64,000 nucleotides of DNA from assembly GCF_019703515.2 (NCBI RefSeq), contig NC_059368.1, positions 35,851,831 through 35,915,830 of the forward strand. The letters run 5' to 3'. The stretch comes from Myxocyprinus asiaticus (Eukaryota > Chordata > Actinopteri > Cypriniformes > Catostomidae). Below, one piece after another: positions 34,150 through 44,511 of the stretch; the stretch's first letter is position 1, and each line of letters opens with the position of its first letter. The position numbers and the translations under genes were made by a program. The notes below the pieces were generated by a model. It did not search any database. It was not told the origin of the DNA and saw nothing but the letters and a program-made list of their open reading frames with translations.

Positions 34150-34623
34150 CTTAAATATTGATATTTTTCTCACCTACACCCATCATATTGCTTTAGAAGA
34201 TTTGGATTTAACCATTAGAGCCGTATGGATTACTTTTATGCTGCCTTTATATCCTAGTGGTGGTGGTGTAGTGGACTAAAGCACTGAACTGGTAAGCAAA
34301 AGGTTGTTGGTTCAATCCCCACAGCCACCACCATTGTGTCCTTGAGCAAGGCACTTAACTCCAGGTTGCTCCAGGGGGATTGTCCCTGTAATAAGTGCAC
34401 TGTCAGTTGCTTTGGATAAAAGCATCTGCCAAATGCATAAATGTAAATGTTTTTGGACCTTTCTGGTCACCATTCACTTGCATTGGTCGGAACTACAGAG
34501 CTGAGATATTAATCTGAAAACCTTCGTTTGTGTTCTGCAGAGGAAAGAAAATCATACACATCTACGATGGCATGAGGGTGGGTAAATGATGAGAGAATTT
34601 TCATTTTTGGGTGAACTATCCCT
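34150..34623 (-). mobile_element. TTAA MITE (AGGGATAG family) split by a SINE
   Basis: Ends GGGTGAACTATCCCT followed by TTAA (34624-34627). Internal sequence before the SINE (CCGTATGGATTACTTTTATG) and after it (GGTCACCATTCACTTGCATT) is contiguous in the intact family. The other terminus is not visible. Confidence 0.7.
34251..34450 (+). mobile_element. tRNA-derived SINE (V-SINE-like)
   Basis: A-box-like TGGTGTAGTGG at 34264-34274 and B-box GGTTCAATCCC at 34309-34319 give an internal RNA polymerase III promoter. The conserved central CTTGAGCAAGGCACTTAAC and a LINE-like tail TGCTTTGGATAAAAGCATCT-GCCAAATGCATAAATG follow. The central domain is that of the vertebrate V-SINEs. It interrupts the TTAA MITE. 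Confidence 0.85.
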
Positions 34624-34627
34624 TTAA

Positions 34628-34915
34628 AGTGAATGTGTGAAGCCAACCGCTCATAACTCCAAACTCCACAGAATCATGTGCACTGTGTGATTTATGAGAT
34701 GACCGAGCAGAGCACTAAGCCACTGTGAAGTGCACAGCACATGCAAACTATACAGTATATTTATATAATTAAATCACAGTATTTGCATTTTAATGATTAC
34801 ACTGGGCCGTGTAGGGAAGTGTTGAAGCTTGTTCCATCAAAAACACATAAAAATAAAAAACATCACGTCAAAATAAAAGCTAGACGCATGAAATTGAAGA
34901 AATTGCCAAACTACT
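34628..34915 (+). mobile_element. Partial copy of the GTGTTGTCA hAT-like family
   Basis: Aligns with 23115-23400. The left part is missing because the TTAA MITE occupies it; the uninterrupted copy shows a TTAA at the same point (23111-23114). Confidence 0.6.
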
Positions 34916-34934
34916 GAAATTTTGGTATTTAAGG

Positions 34935-35078
34935 TTCCATTCATAAATATTAGTTAATCCATTAGGTATCATGAACAGACAATTAACAAAATATTTTTTT
35001 ACAGCATTATTAATCTTGGTTAATGTTAGTTAATAAAAATAAACTGTTCATTGTTAGTTCATGTTAGTTCATAGTGCA
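34935..35078 (+). mobile_element. Left part of the GGTTCCATT MITE family
   Basis: GGTTCCATTCATAAATATTAG through GTTCATAGTGCATTAA matches 53676-53825. It is cut off where the DIRS-like element begins. Confidence 0.7.
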
Positions 35079-36254
35079 TTAACGTCTCGGTTACTGTCGG
35101 ATTACACATCTTTGCCTCTTTGGAGTGGAAAGGCGCTATACGCAAGCGATACACCTGGCCAGCTGCCCATGAGGATGCCAGACTCCTTGTGGAGTGTGCT
35201 TGTATTCCTGAAGGGGTAGGCACGGCCTGGGCCTGGTATGCCATAGCGATGGCATCCACGATCCAGTGGGCAAGCCTCTGTTTGGATACAGCGTTCCCTT
35301 TCCGCTGTCCGCCAAAGCAGACAAAGAGCTGCTCAGAGCATCTAAAGCTCTGCGTGCAATCCAAGTAGATGCGCAAAGTATGCACCGGACACAGCAACGA
35401 CAGGGCTGGATCTGCCTACTCCTGAGGCAGCGCTTGCAGGTTCACCACCTGATCCCTGAAGGGGGTTGTGGGAACCTTGGCACATAGCCCGGCTGGGGTC
35501 TCAGGATTACGTGACAGTCACCCGGACCGAACTCCAGGCAGGTATCGCTGACAGAGAATGCTTGTAGGTCCCCGACCCTCTTGATGGAGGTGAGCGCAAT
35601 CAGGAGGGCCGTCTTCAAGGTGAGGGCTTTCAACTCAACTGACTCTAGCGGCTCAAAGGGGGCTCTGTGAAAGCCTAGGAGGACCATGGAGTGATCACAT
35701 GAGGGGAACAGGCTTGGCCTAGGAGGATTCAGCCTCCAGGCGCCCCTCAGGAACCTGATGATCAGGTCGTGCTTCCATAAGGACTTACTGTCCACTGTAT
35801 CATGGTGTGCTGCTATGGCGGCCACATACACCTTCAAGGTGGAAGGGGACAGCTGTTCCTCCAGCCTCTCCTGCAGGAAGGAAAGCACTGACCTGACTGC
35901 GCATCTCTGAGGGTCTTCCCGTCGGGAAGAACACCAATTCACGAACCGACGCCACTTCAGGGTATAAAGCTGCCTCGTGGAGGGAGCTCTGGCCTGAGTG
36001 ATCATGTCTACCACTGCTGGTGGTAGGCCACTTAGGTCTTCCATGTCCCATCCAAGGGCCAGATGTGGAGGTTCCAGAGGTCTGGGCGCGGGTGCTAGAT
36101 GGTGCCCCGTCCCTGAGAAAGAAGATCCTTCCTCAGGGGAATTCGCCAGGGAGGGGCTGTTGCGAGGAGTGTGAGGTCTGAGAACCAAGTCTGGGTGGGC
36201 CAACGAGGGTGACCTGCTCCTCGTCCTCCCTGACCTTGCACAGGGTCTGTGCAA
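35079..36254 (-). pseudogene. Tyrosine recombinase of the DIRS-like element, truncated
   Basis: The first 270-codon frame (36254-35442) has a Pro-rich lead. A core-binding domain follows at residues about 90-160 (RAPSTRQLYTLKWRRFVNWC, SPSTLKVYVAAIAAHH). Then comes the catalytic Arg in LTSIKRVGDL near residue 225. After a shift, 35397-35059 gives SEQLFVCFGG, SKQRLAHWIVDAI and the His-x-x-Arg box HSTRS. Soon after, at ASSWA, the sequence jumps to 3' non-coding DNA, so the segment with the catalytic Tyr is missing. The family integrates a circular intermediate by site-specific recombination; this copy cannot. Confidence 0.75.
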
Positions 36255-36728
36255 GTAGGCTTACTGGGGGGAACGCATACTTGCGCAGCCCCCGGGGCCA
36301 GCTGTGTGCCAGCCGTCAAAAGCAAACTGTAGGAAGGGTCAGTGTCGAGGTAAAACCGCACTTCAGGTCTACCGCCGCAAACCGATCTTGATGCCGGACA
36401 CATGTCTAAGTCGCAGGTGCTCAGTGCCCGGTTGCCATGATAACGGTGGTCGTAAACACTGGCTATGTGACCCAGGGAGTGAGGAAACTGCTCTTTTATT
36501 GAGAATGTGGGTACCGCAGCCAGTTCGGGGTGCGGTGAACATAAAAGAAATGGAAACCAAGGATTTACCTCCCAGCTCTCCACCGGGAGATGGAGTGGTC
36601 TGGATACCAGCTCCGGGTTTGCAGCAGACATCTCGCTCCCTGGGTCGTCCGTCTCAGGGGTGCTTAGGAGCCTTCTGGGTCCTCGTGCCAGCCCATGAGG
36701 CGGGGGGCGTCAGCTTCCTGTGGGGGCT
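36255..36728 (-). pseudogene. Remnant of RT/RNase H junction of the DIRS-like element
   Basis: A frame at 36631-36095 contains AAQVCVPPSKPTCTDPVQG, a stretch that precedes the recombinase in intact fish DIRS pol frames. No RT catalytic motif is left; about 1.5 kb of pol seems absent. Confidence 0.45.
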
Positions 36729-37830
36729 CTACGCTGGGGCCGAGAACTGGGCTCTGGCTGAGTCGGAGCCACCTGGGCTTTCGCTTCTGCAGGGGGATGC
36801 CCTCAGCGAGCAGATGGGATACTGGATCTTGTGTGTTGTATAGCATCCGTCTGCTTCCTCACCACCGAGAACTGCTGGGCGAAGTCCTTGACGGTGTCGC
36901 TGAATCAGCCGATCTGAGAGATGAGGGCATTGAGAAAGCGAACCTTGTCCGCGTCCCTCATCTTGACCAGATTCAGCCACAGGTGGTGTTCCTGGACCAC
37001 GAGGGTGGACATCGCCTGCCCGAGTGCTCGCGGCGTGACCTCCGTTATCCACCTGAGGGACCTCCGTATAACCACGGGCTGCCCCGCCATCAAGGGTAGT
37101 GAGAGTGGACGAGTTGGGAGGTCGGTTTCGTGCAGAAAAAGGTGCCCTCCATGACCTCATCAGCTCGTCGTGCACTTCCAGGAAGAAAGGGACCAGCGGC
37201 GTGGCTGTGAGTGGCACCCCGAACCCAGGAACCAATCATCTAGCCGTGAAGGCTCAGGGGAGGGTGGAAGGTTCCACTCCAACCTGACACATTTGGCGGC
37301 CCGGGCAAGCATGGCGGTCATCTTGCCGTCAGCCTCAGACTGGGCGGGCCGACCCAAAGGTGGCAGCCCAGTCGAGTCCTCGGCATCTGACATCGCCAGT
37401 ACACTCTCCGATGCAGCGATCGAGCACTCATCCTGCTCCAAAAGGGACACTAAGCTGGCCCTGGGGTGAGCTGGTCTCCTCTCGGAAGTCACCGGGGGCA
37501 AACGAGCGTGCTGGGGAATGGGAGGTAAATCGCCGGGTAAATCCCTGCAGAGCCGTGCCCATTGAAGCACCCAAATTGCCTCCAGCGCTAGCCAGGCTGG
37601 CCTCGTACCCGGAGGTAGAAGGCACGGCGCGGTGGGCGGCTAGAGTGGCTTTCCCCCGGAAGAAGGAAAGCCGCGACCGCAATGTTGCCATGGTCATATT
37701 CTCGCAATGAACCATCCGCGAACGCCGCCTCAGTGTGATTACAACCCAGACACGTGAGGCAGCGCCCGTGGCCTTCGGAAGCGGAGAGATAACGAACACA
37801 TCCAGGAATCACACAAAAATCGAAAGGCAT
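36729..37830 (-). pseudogene. gag-like ORF1 of the DIRS-like element
   Basis: Starts at 37830 with MPFDFCVIPGCVRYLSASEG; the Cys-x(n)-Cys-x2-Cys pattern (CVRY...CLTCLG) resembles a zinc-knuckle head. It continues through several frames: a Ser/Pro/acidic middle (37570-37160), a block reading FLEVHDELMRSWRAPFSARN at about 37180, and VVQEHHLWLNLVKMRDADK at about 37000, which matches my memory of DIRS gag proteins from fish. At least three frameshifts. Role of the family: a structural nucleic-acid-binding protein. Confidence 0.65.
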
Positions 37831-38241
37831 CTTGAAAAAGATGAGTCTTTAAAAAGACGTTCACCTCAATGTGTTTGCTGTAATAGAGAAAATATACTCT
37901 TTGCAGGAATATAAACTGTCCTAGCACTGTCGAAGCGCCCAGGGGCGTAATCTGCACAGATCTGTGCAGAAGGAGAGAAAAGACACTGGAATGCGCCGTA
38001 TATCCATCAGCAAACGCTTCTTAGGAGGTGAATGGACCGGTAGTGGAAGACAGCTTGCTGATACACAACCGCTCGGCTCCGAAGAAAAAATCTGAATGAG
38101 TGGTTGCGAGCCAGCTCCTTTTATACGCGTATGTCCGGGGGAGTGGCATGCAAGTTCCACTCGCCAATTCTCATTTGCCTTTTCTCAAAGATCTGAGGTG
38201 TTTGGGGCTCCCAAGGGCGAGTTAAGAGTCCAGAGTCTTCA

Positions 38242-39288
38242 GTGGGTATTCCACCAACACCGATGAGCATAGTCACTAAGAGCATGGAGCTGATGGGTGC
38301 GTTCATGGAACTGTTCCGACAGGATTTTCCTCTCCTGGAATATTCAACTAAGTTTTACCAACTTGCTGCTACAACCTCTATATCGGACTCATACCTCAGA
38401 ACCATGTGGAATGGGAATAAACTTTCACAGACCTACAGCTCTTCCGGAGGCAGAGAATCTTTCTTTTGCGGATTATGTCCGAGCCATGTGGTCATCCATT
38501 ACCCCTCGCCATTATCGACAGGCGGGACAGAGGAGGTCACTCCCAGCACCCCCAAGGTAACTCCTCTCCCAGCATTTTCCCCTTACAATGTGGGTTATTG
38601 CGGGAACCCCGTGCCACCACCGCTGCCTGCTTCAAAGACCACGGAGCTTACCTCGTTATTTCCTGCACTATCATCTAAAGTGCATGATCCCCCACTGATG
38701 TCGGTACGTTGGGCCATGAAGACCATTCCTCACAAATTATCTACACCCATGCCTGCCACGGTTAATGAGCCAGTGCCCATGCCTGCCACGGTTAATGAGC
38801 CAGTGCCCATGATTGTAGCCTCGACCGTCCCAGAGCCAATGCCTGTAGCCTCGACCGTCCCAGAGCCAATGCCTGTAGCCTCGACCGTCCCAGAGCCAAT
38901 GCCTGTAGCCTCGACCGTCCCAGAGCCAATGCCTGTAGCATCGACCATCCCAGAGCCAATGCCTGTAGACTCGAACGTCCCAGAGCCAATGCCTTTAGCC
39001 TCAACCATCCCAGAGCCAATGCCTGTAGCCTCAACCATCCCCATAACAACTCCCAAGCTGTCTGGAAGAGGTGGAGTAGAAGAGCTCCTACTCCCCAGTC
39101 GCCACCGGTGCTCACGACCGCGGAGGTTGTTCCCCAGTTGCTGCCACTGCTCACGACCTTGGAGGTCGTTCCCCAGTTGCCCAGTTGCCTTCATTGGCTA
39201 CGCCCCTCGAGCCTCCCATGACTCCGCCTTACAAAGCTCTGCCCCTCGGGCATCTCCTGGCTCCACCTTCCTTGGCTCCTTCCATTGA
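38242..39288 (+). CDS. Gag-like Pro-rich frame of a non-autonomous Gypsy-type element
   Basis: 348 codons. Residues about 14-50 (MELMGAFMELFRQDFPLLEY, FYQLAATTSISDSYLRTMWN) look like a gag capsid N-terminal helix region of Gypsy-type elements. Residues about 170-270 are a Pro-rich repeat built of 10-residue VASTVPEPMP units. A frameshift near 39185 would be needed to enter the next repeat block (39185-39712). No zinc knuckle, protease or RT follows, and a polypurine tract and LTR come about 0.6 kb downstream, so the element is probably non-autonomous. The start is the first ATG; upstream DNA belongs to the DIRS-like element. Not a host gene. Confidence 0.5.
   Translation: MGIPPTPMSIVTKSMELMGAFMELFRQDFPLLEYSTKFYQLAATTSISDSYLRTMWNGNKLSQTYSSSGGRESFFCGLCPSHVVIHYPSPLSTGGTEEVTPSTPKVTPLPAFSPYNVGYCGNPVPPPLPASKTTELTSLFPALSSKVHDPPLMSVRWAMKTIPHKLSTPMPATVNEPVPMPATVNEPVPMIVASTVPEPMPVASTVPEPMPVASTVPEPMPVASTVPEPMPVASTIPEPMPVDSNVPEPMPLASTIPEPMPVASTIPITTPKLSGRGGVEELLLPSRHRCSRPRRLFPSCCHCSRPWRSFPSCPVAFIGYAPRASHDSALQSSAPRASPGSTFLGSFH
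38811..39050 (+). repeat. 30-bp tandem repeat in the gag-like frame
   Basis: About eight units of GTAGCCTCGACCGTCCCAGA-GCCAATGCCT. The unit length is a multiple of three, so the frame is kept. Units diverge towards the 3' end. Confidence 0.9.
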
Positions 39289-39712
39289 GCCTCTATTGGC
39301 TCCACCTTCCTTGGCTCCTCCCATTGAGCCACTATTGGCTCCACCTTCCTTGGCTCCTCCATTCGAGCCTTCCATGGCTCTGCCTTCCCTGGCTCTGCTC
39401 CTCGAGCCTCCTATGGCTCCGCCCCTCGAGCCTCCCGTGGCTCCGCCTTCCATGGCTCCGCCCCTCGAGCCGCCCATGGCTCCGCCTTCCTTGGCTCCGC
39501 CCCTCAGGCATCTCCTGGCTCCGCCTTCCACAGCTCCACCCTTCGAGCCTTCCATGGCTCTGCCTTCTGCGGCTTCGTCCCTTGAGCCTCCCTCAGCTCC
39601 GCCTGCCTTTTCTGAACGCCTGGAGTGGCATTCCGTCTGCCAGGGGTCGGAGGACTGGCTCTGGTCCACCTGGGGAGGAGTGGCTGTTGTCCGCCGGAGG
39701 GTGGAGGAGTGA
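39185..39712 (+). pseudogene. Pro/Leu-rich repeat tail of the Gypsy-type element
   Basis: 176 codons of degenerate 39-bp or 27-bp units reading LAPPSLAPPIEPL and variants, then GSEDWLWSTWGGVAVVRRRV and a stop at 39710-39712. The final peptide is conserved with 22395-22440, which argues it is real element coding. The overlap with the preceding frame suggests a frameshift between them. Confidence 0.5.
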
Positions 39713-39749
39713 TCGAGGACCAGGCGGCGGCGTGCCTGAGAACTGGCGA

Positions 39750-39853
39750 GTAAGTTTTGACTTTCTCTCTCTCACTCTCTCACTGTCGCTCCATGTTGGC
39801 CTTTCCCTCTCCTCTTTTTGTTTTGTTTTTCCCTCCCCTTGTCTCCCTCCCAG
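39750..39853 (+). other. Intron-like segment upstream of the 3' LTR
   Basis: GA|GTAAGT donor, CTCTCT and TTCCCTC-rich pyrimidine stretch, CTCCCAG acceptor. Same layout as 22503-22599. Confidence 0.4.
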
Positions 39854-39908
39854 GACGCGGAAGGAAGGGGGGGGTGTACGTCATGTCGGGGGTTCCCCGG
39901 CCTGAGGC

Positions 39909-39922
39909 AAAGGAGGGAGGAG
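39909..39922 (+). other. Polypurine tract
   Basis: AAAGGAGGGAGGAG immediately before the LTR, the primer position for plus-strand synthesis. Confidence 0.75.
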
Positions 39923-40153
39923 TGTGACAAGGAGGAGGGCGGGGCCGGGCTGTGACTATGCACGCCCGGTCCCCAGTCGGGCTAATCATCCGAGGAGAGG
40001 GATAAGTGCAATGAGATGCGGCAGTTAGAGAGAGAGAGCTACAGGCAGCTGCCCTGTATGTGTTTGTGTGTCTTTGTGTTTAAGTTTATTAGAAACATTA
40101 CTTTGAAGCTTCATCCAGTTCCCACCTCCTCCTTTCCACTGAACCCTGTTACA
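39923..40153 (+). mobile_element. 3' LTR of the Gypsy-type element, 231 bp
   Basis: TGTGACAAGGAGGAGGGCGG at the start and CTGAACCCTGTTACA at the end (TG...CA). Close to the solo LTR at 8688-8925. No 5' LTR is present; the element is joined to the DIRS-like element instead. Confidence 0.85.
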
Positions 40154-40448
40154 GGTCTGTTTTCCTCTAAGACAAAAATACAGGGTCATTTTAAATGCTT
40201 TGAAATGATTCATGGTTGTTACAGCTGTGACCACTATAGATTATATAGTGATTTGGAATGTCTTACCATTTGTGGCAGAGAACCAAGGACATTGAATTGA
40301 AACATAAATCTTGCTTCTAAATATTGTTATTGCTTGCCAAAATATCATGCCCATGAAATTTTAGCCTCTTTTTTAAAAAACAAAACTGTCCTTCCTCAAT
40401 GTAAAGTCTTCAAAACCTGACAAAAAGAAATGCAGGGAGTTTAGAACA
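40154..40448. other. No recognisable gene or element
   Basis: Short unique-looking stretch between the LTR and the next element. Confidence 0.4.
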
Positions 40449-41598
40449 GATTTAGGGTTTTGGGTTGGGAACCAAGAACCGGTTCTTGTTCAGAACTGAT
40501 AACATTCTTTCAAAAATACTGGAATCGTATGATATTCATGACTTTCGGTTCCGTTAACAGTTCTCCAATGTGCAATTTTCCGCCGATGTTGCTGGAACAC
40601 CGTCCTGAAATAATCTGACAGTGTTTCCAGCAGTGCAACTCTACAGCAGTGCTGCTCTCTACTGACTCTACAGTGTAAAAACACACAGTTCTCCCAGTGT
40701 ATTTAATTCCCAATCTAACAAGTCTCGAGCCAGCTCTTTATAGCGTGAAACATATGCGTTTTCGGTACATTTCGATTTCCAAAATAATTATTCAAAGGAG
40801 CCGGTTCTTTTGAATCAACAGCGCAAAACATATGGTGCTTCCGGTATAGTCTGATCCTGAAAGAGCCATTCTAATGAGCCAGTTCTTTTTAATCTACAGT
40901 GCGAAACATGCAGTGCTGCCAGTATACACGTATTCTTATACTGATGTGCAAGTTATGAATGTCCAACTTGAAATTAAATAAGAACTGTTGAAGTCTCACA
41001 AGTCAGAAATACAACATCAGGCTACAAAACACAGTCTAAGTTGTCTCTGGAACTGTTACTGTTTATTTAATGATGACCTGTATCTCTATTAAATCAAGCA
41101 GTACAGTTACTGACTGGTTGTTCATATGACAATATATTATTAAAGATACACAAGTTTTGTTGTACTTGTAATAAGTGGAATTTTATAAAATAATAAACAA
41201 ATTAATCAAAAATGCCATCACAATTCATGTTGGTTTAGATTTCTTTATTTAAAATAGAGTAAGGATCTATTATTGGATTGTATTTATGTCTCTAAATAGT
41301 CTGCAAACACACCTTTTACAAGAACTGTATTAAATTTATTTCTGATTTGTTATCAGAATATATATTTATGTATTTCTGCTCTGTACAAATCTAAAAGTCT
41401 CATTATTTGGTAAGAGACAGCAGAGGGTAGTAAATGCAATTAAGAATTGCATTTCTAATTTCTAAATAATTATTTAAAAAAAAAAGTACTAAAATAATTA
41501 CTTGAATCGTTACTGGAACCATTAAGGAACCGGAATCATTAAAAGGAATCATTAAGAGGAATCGGAAATGTAAAACTCCTTATGATTCCAAACCCTAA
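40449..41598. mobile_element. hAT-like element, about 1.15 kb
   Basis: Left TAGGGTTTTGGGTTGGGAAC and reversed right TAGGGTTTGGAATCATAAGG share the first bases; both sides carry GGAACC/GGTTCC-rich DNA. Flanks AACAGATT and ATCATGAT are not a convincing duplication. Non-coding. Confidence 0.45.
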
Positions 41599-41622
41599 TC
41601 ATGATGTTATGTACCACAATAG

Positions 41623-43550
41623 GGCTGCAACTAACGATTATTTTTAATCTAATGATAAATTAATCTAATGATTATTAGAACGATTATTCGACTATTCAGA
41701 GATTATTGCAACGATTAATCATTAGCTCTTAACCAATTATTTAGCTTGTGCCCCGACTTAAAAGTTTGCATTAAACATGCTTACTAATAATAAAGAGGAC
41801 AAAATCATCTTTTAAAAATACCTCTAAATGACATTCACTGAATTAAAGGGGAAAAAAAAAAAACTTTTTATTAAGTTTAATTCAGTAAAGAAATTCACTG
41901 CACAAAATCCTATTATCAAGTGTTTTGTCTTGTTTTCCATTTAAAATAGTTTTAAAATCCTTAAAACAGGATACATTTACTTGAGAAGCAACCGTTAAGA
42001 TATTTAGACTTGCTTTAAGAGAATGTATCTTAAATATAAGTGTATTTTTATTTTTTTTGGAATGCCCAATTCCCAGTGCGCTCTAGGTCCTCGTGGTGGC
42101 GTAATGACTCGCCTCAATCTGGTGGTGGAGGACGAATCTCAGTTGCCTCTGCGTCTGTGACGTCAGTCTGCACATTTTATCACTTGGCTTGTTGAGCACT
42201 CTACCGCGGAGACATAGCGCATGTGGAGGCTTCACACTATTCTCGCAGCATCCACGCACAACTCACCACTTGCCCCACGAGAGCGAACCACATTCTAGGG
42301 ACCATGAGGAGGTTACCCCATGTGACTCTACCCTCCCTAGCAATCCGGCCAATTTGGTTGCTTAGGAGACCTTTCTGGAGTCACTCAGCACACCCTGGAT
42401 TCGAACTTTGGTCTCTAGGGGTGGTAGTCAGCTTCTTTACTCGCCGAACTTCCCAGGCCCCTATAAGTGTATTTATTCACTTGGTTATACTTCTGCGAGT
42501 GCAGTAAAGACAAAATATACTTATATTCAAGATCTATTCTTTAAAAGCAAGCCTAAATATATATGCTGCCTCTCAGGTGAATGCATCTTTTTTAAAGGAT
42601 TTTTAGATATTTTTAAATATTTGTATCTTTAATATTGTATTCAACATTCTCAGATTTTTTTTTCTTCTTCAGCATAGTTCCTAAAGTAAATGTACATTGT
42701 TTTAAATGAGTTTTAGATATTTATATTGTGAAACAAGCCAAAACAAAAACAAATCAAAAATGTATGTTGTTGCAGTGTATAATGGGGCAAAGACTACCCT
42801 CTTTCACCTTTCTGTTCACTTCAATCCATCTTTAACTCACAAAAAAAAAAAAAAAAAAAAAATCTCTCTGTTATTGGTAAAGCTACGTATTGCCAGTTTT
42901 CTTCCCGATAAGAAATGCACAGTGATACATATACTATGATTCAATAAGTCATGAGCCATCACATTATAATCTAGCTGCATTAAGTGTGCGCACTCGAGGG
43001 ACGAGTGTCCCTGCGACAGAGTGTGCGTCAGCCAGATGCAGTTTCAATCTCTCCCCATTAGATCGGGACATTCGTGCAACTCATAGAAGAGGCGCTGACC
43101 GCACAGAGAAATGCCAGAACCAGTGTTTGTAGTTATTTACATGATCTGCTTCCATATTATTTGAACTTTAATAAAGCTATAACACATGAAATATAACTGC
43201 ATTTAAGATGTAATTTTCGGGGTATTTCCTTTAAAGACGCTTGACACGCAAGTTTTGCTCCAGCTCCACATATTCCACAACGAGAGTGCTTCTGTATTTA
43301 CTTATTTTGCATTTTTGCATTATAATTCCCTCATACATTGTTTGGAAAGTGCATCTGAACTGTGAACTGTGTAATTCTTCCTCTCTTCAGTCAGACACGA
43401 ACTGCAGGGCTGCTCTCGCATGTCATCATTGAGTTTAATGTGATCTTATGTTATGTTAAATGAGATCAAACGACTATTCGACAACAAAAAATGTTGTCGA
43501 CAATTGATTATTGTCGACGTTGTTGATAACGCCGACTAATCGTTTCAGTG
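41623..43550. mobile_element. hAT-like element (TAGGGCTGCAACTAACGATT end), about 1.9 kb
   Basis: Left end TAGGGCTGCAACTAACGATT; right side GACTAATCGTTTCAG pairs with it but the last bases (CCCTA) are altered. Repeated CGACTATTCG and TTGTCGAC blocks lie inside the right end. A SINE is inserted at 42048-42461. No transposase reading kept. Confidence 0.55.
42048..42461 (-). mobile_element. tRNA-derived SINE with 13-bp duplication
   Basis: Flanked by TATAAGTGTATTT at 42035-42047 and 42462-42474. On the minus strand it starts GGGCCTGGGAAGTTCGGCGA (decayed A-box), has a perfect B-box core GTTCGAATCC near 42394, and ends in an A-rich tail. The long body (GTTGCTAGGGAGGGTAGAG-type) is a type I recall as common in teleosts. 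Confidence 0.85.
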
Positions 43551-44118
43551 GACAGCAGTGTTGGGGAAGCTACTTTGAAACAGTAGGGGCAGATCTTCCT
43601 TTGAGTGCTATAGGTCAAGGGTCTTCAACAGGGGGTCCGCAACCCCCAGGGGATCTGTGGTTGTACCGCAGGGGGTCCAAAAATATTGTTTGATCCACCA
43701 TTGGTGGCATTTGTAATAATCACTCACTTGCACGCGAGTGACAGCGAGCGACAGGAGTATGAATTATCAACATGTTGAAGTCCTTCGCTGCTGCATGCTA
43801 AATCTTAAAGTGTGACTAAACAGAGCTAGTCAGCAGAAGCGCACAGCCCGGACAAATTCTTCACATGACCACCGCTTATCACGAGCCGCTCAAAGCACGA
43901 CACCTCGGCAGCGCTGCAGTGGAGGGTCGCATGAGTAAACACGTCTGCTTTGCATTGGTTGCACATTGGTTCTGTGGTTGAGTAGATGACAGCCTGCTTT
44001 CAGAACAATAGCATACTTGCCTGGTGTAAATAAATGGTTACTGCTGAGATTATAAAGCTGGCATACAGGGTCCTTGATGTTCCACACACACAAGACAGTG
44101 ACTCTAAAATCAACATAA

Positions 44119-44306
44119 CTTTTTTTTTTTTTTTTTTATGGACTTTTTGGCTTTTTAATGGGATAGGGAAAGTAGAGAGGTGAAAGGAAATGAGAGGGAG
44201 GAGAGTGGGAATGGGATTGGGAAAGGACCTCAAGAGTTGGGACTCGAACTCAGGTCACCCGCAATGCATCAGCGCCACATGTCATGAGCGCAGCCCGCTA
44301 GGCTAA
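44119..44306 (-). mobile_element. Second tRNA-derived SINE
   Basis: Minus strand: A-box TAGCCTAGCGGGC near 44304, B-box GAGTTCGAGTCCC near 44245, a pyrimidine-rich body and a poly(A) tail (poly(T) at 44119-44137 on the plus strand). Flanks are only loosely similar (CTAAAAT on both sides). Confidence 0.7.
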
Positions 44307-44511
44307 AATAATTAAAGTCATAAATAAAATCAACAGTAATATTAAAATATATGTATATGTAGATGAAGACTCCATTTTAGTAACCTTATAAAAGTTGTTT
44401 TATTCTGCATGGACAGGGTCTGTTTTTCTGTCTGTCTGTCTCTCTGTCTGTCTTTTTCTTTCTTTTTGGTGGTTTGGCACAGGGATTTACTGGTTTTGAA
44501 CACTTTTTAGC

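Larger units (their letters stand above)
35079..38222 (-). mobile_element. DIRS-like tyrosine-recombinase retroelement, internally deleted
   Basis: GC-rich block of 3.1 kb on the minus strand, unlike the AT-rich neighbours. Order 5' to 3' on the minus strand: leader, gag-like frame (37830-36729), a short remnant of the RT/RNase H region, then a tyrosine recombinase (36254-35079). Ends carry AACGTCTCGGTTACTGT at the 3' side and a GGTGTTTGGGGCTCCCAAG segment at the 5' side, which I recall from fish DIRS elements. The RT and RNase H domains are largely deleted, so it cannot copy itself. Confidence 0.75.

Noticed and set aside
34264..34319. Functional tRNA gene
   Set aside because: The A and B boxes belong to a SINE; no cloverleaf with an acceptor stem can be formed and the SINE body follows.
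39229..39669. Glycine-rich open frame on the minus strand
   Set aside because: Antisense shadow of the Pro/Leu-rich tandem repeats.
38242..39712. A host gene for a secreted or mucin-like proline-rich protein
   Set aside because: The repeats lie directly upstream of a polypurine tract and LTR, the end peptide recurs in another LTR-linked copy at 22395-22440, and the head resembles gag.
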